From: Clostridium sp. D53t1_180928_C8
Lineage (GTDB): Bacteria; Bacillota; Clostridia; Clostridiales; Clostridiaceae
Direction of reading: 5' to 3'
DNA length: 64,000 nt
NCBI RefSeq assembly: GCF_015667795.1
Contig: NZ_JADPEL010000006.1
Span: 1 to 64,000 of the forward strand
The translations under genes and the position numbers were made by a program. Under the pieces are notes generated by a model. The model was not told where the DNA came from, made no database searches, and saw only the letters and a list, made by a program, of their open reading frames with translations. Of the stretch, positions 63,339-64,000 are shown in pieces. Position 1 is the first letter of the stretch. Every line of letters starts with the position of its first letter.

Positions 63339-63639
63339 ACTACCACTCCTTACTATTTATATTATATATTTAATAATCTCTAAATTTTTCTTTATACACT
63401 AAATATAATCAATTTAATAGCTATAAATTACAAAAACAACAACTGTTCACTCCAAATTTTCCACAAAATTTTAAAATATACTATATTGTTAATATATACA
63501 ATATAATGCTATATTTTTTTACCATGAAACTAAAAGAATATATTATATTGTCAAATATAGCTTAGGTGATTGAAAGAAAAATATGTAAATGTTAAACTCT
63601 TCCCTATAAATATTTACATTATTTATAGGGGGAAGATTT
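63339..63639 (+). promoter_or_regulatory. Regulatory region of the LamG gene with repeated TATATTGT motifs and a leader hairpin
   Basis: TATATTGT occurs at 63482-63489 and 63544-63551 and inverted at 63498-63505; the first two of these in order form a perfect 8-bp palindrome. GCTATATTT (63509-63517) and AAATATAGC (63555-63563) are a second inverted pair. CCCTATAAATA (63602-63612) pairs perfectly with TATTTATAGGG (63620-63630), and the end of the right arm overlaps the Shine-Dalgarno AGGGGGAAG. No gene is seen in the gap. Confidence 0.55.
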
Positions 63640-64000
63640 ATGAATTTTAAAAAACTAATGGCAATAACTACTATTTTAACAATTACTATGTCATACCTTC
63701 CAGGTATGACAACAACCGCAATGGAAAAATCTAAGATTCCACTGAATAATTTAAAGGGATATTGGTCGTTTGAAAACTATGAAGGTAATACTATTATTGA
63801 TGATAGTAATAATAGTAAAAATGCCTTAATACGAGGTAATGGAAGAATTACAAACGATGGTAAAAATAATAAGGGACTTGAATTGACAGGAGAAAAAGGA
63901 ACATTTTTAAGTATTCCATCTATTTTCAATTTATCTAATGAAAAAGTTTCTGTATCTTTTTGGGTAAATATATCTCAAGAAAGTGGCACTAATAGAACAG
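63640..64000 (+). CDS. Secreted LamG-domain protein, 5' part only (runs off the window)
   Basis: 120 codons are visible. MNFKKLMAITTILTITMSYL is a signal peptide, probably cleaved after the TTTA region near residue 28. From about residue 38, LKGYWSFENYEGNTIIDDSN opens a LamG/concanavalin-like jelly roll of the Laminin_G_3 type, which binds glycans and precedes catalytic domains in many clostridial secreted glycosidases, including sialidases. The enzyme part lies beyond 64000. GGGGGAAG precedes the ATG and is partly hidden in a perfect hairpin. Confidence 0.8.
   Translation, partial: MNFKKLMAITTILTITMSYLPGMTTTAMEKSKIPLNNLKGYWSFENYEGNTIIDDSNNSKNALIRGNGRITNDGKNNKGLELTGEKGTFLSIPSIFNLSNEKVSVSFWVNISQESGTNRT

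Noticed and set aside
63420-63480. VirR-box-like sequence (AACTGTTCAC) upstream of the LamG gene
   Set aside because: It does not match the VirR box spacing and lacks the required second copy.

Overview
The window looks like a chromosomal segment of a low-GC, anaerobic, spore-former-type Firmicute, most likely Clostridium sensu stricto. The reasons are the very AT-rich DNA, strong AGGAGG ribosome binding sites, pyruvate:ferredoxin oxidoreductase, clostridial late-cobalamin and molybdenum-cofactor clusters, a T-box leader in front of an archaeal-type aspartyl-tRNA synthetase, and a 3D-domain cell-wall protein. I see no phage, insertion sequence or CRISPR array. The only repeats of mobile character are two copies of a small palindromic element about 50 kb apart.

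Layout. 0-8.3 kb: a secreted 3D-domain protein, a LUD protein, a NUDIX hydrolase, PFOR (nifJ), an initiator tRNA, a nicotinamidase-like hydrolase and uppP. 8.3-11 kb: an orphan histidine kinase, a small kinase-like protein and repeat copy 1. 11-14.1 kb: the csoR-copA-copZ copper operon with its operator. 14.2-27.4 kb: a nitrate module. It holds a TDT/SLAC1-type channel, a molybdenum cofactor operon (mobB, moeA, mobA, mogA, a molybdopterin-binding protein, moaC, moaA, MOSC), and an assimilatory-type nitrate reductase with a four-cluster ferredoxin and a flavin reductase, followed by an NhaC antiporter. The channel and nitrate reductase genes carry the same Crp/Fnr-type palindrome at exactly the same distance from the -10 box. 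moaC is interrupted by an in-frame stop codon, and no moaD or moaE is present here.

27.5-39.1 kb: an SDR oxidoreductase, a BFD-like protein, NudC, a TetM-like GTPase, a zinc-PLC-like protein, UvsE, a two-component system with a lipoprotein, and a GntR/YtrA-type regulator with a DUF5808-like membrane protein under an 18-bp perfect palindrome. 39.2-48.8 kb: carbohydrate use, with a cytoplasmic GH29 fucosidase, a GntP permease, a GH2 enzyme and a sugar ABC transporter with LacI-type operators.

48.9-60.1 kb: late cobalamin synthesis and uptake in two blocks. One is cobT-cobU-cobS-(second CobU-like)-cobC-cbiB-cobD. The other is btuF-btuC-btuD-(Dph6-like PP-loop enzyme)-cobQ, behind a cobalamin riboswitch and terminator. 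60.1-64 kb: a choline-kinase-like protein, repeat copy 2, an archaeal-type AspRS behind a T-box leader with two antiterminator/terminator modules, a hypothetical gene, and the 5' end of a secreted LamG-domain protein that runs off the window.

No sequence search could be run. Family names rest on motifs read by eye, and several start codons were moved from the longest reading frame to the codon with proper Shine-Dalgarno spacing.
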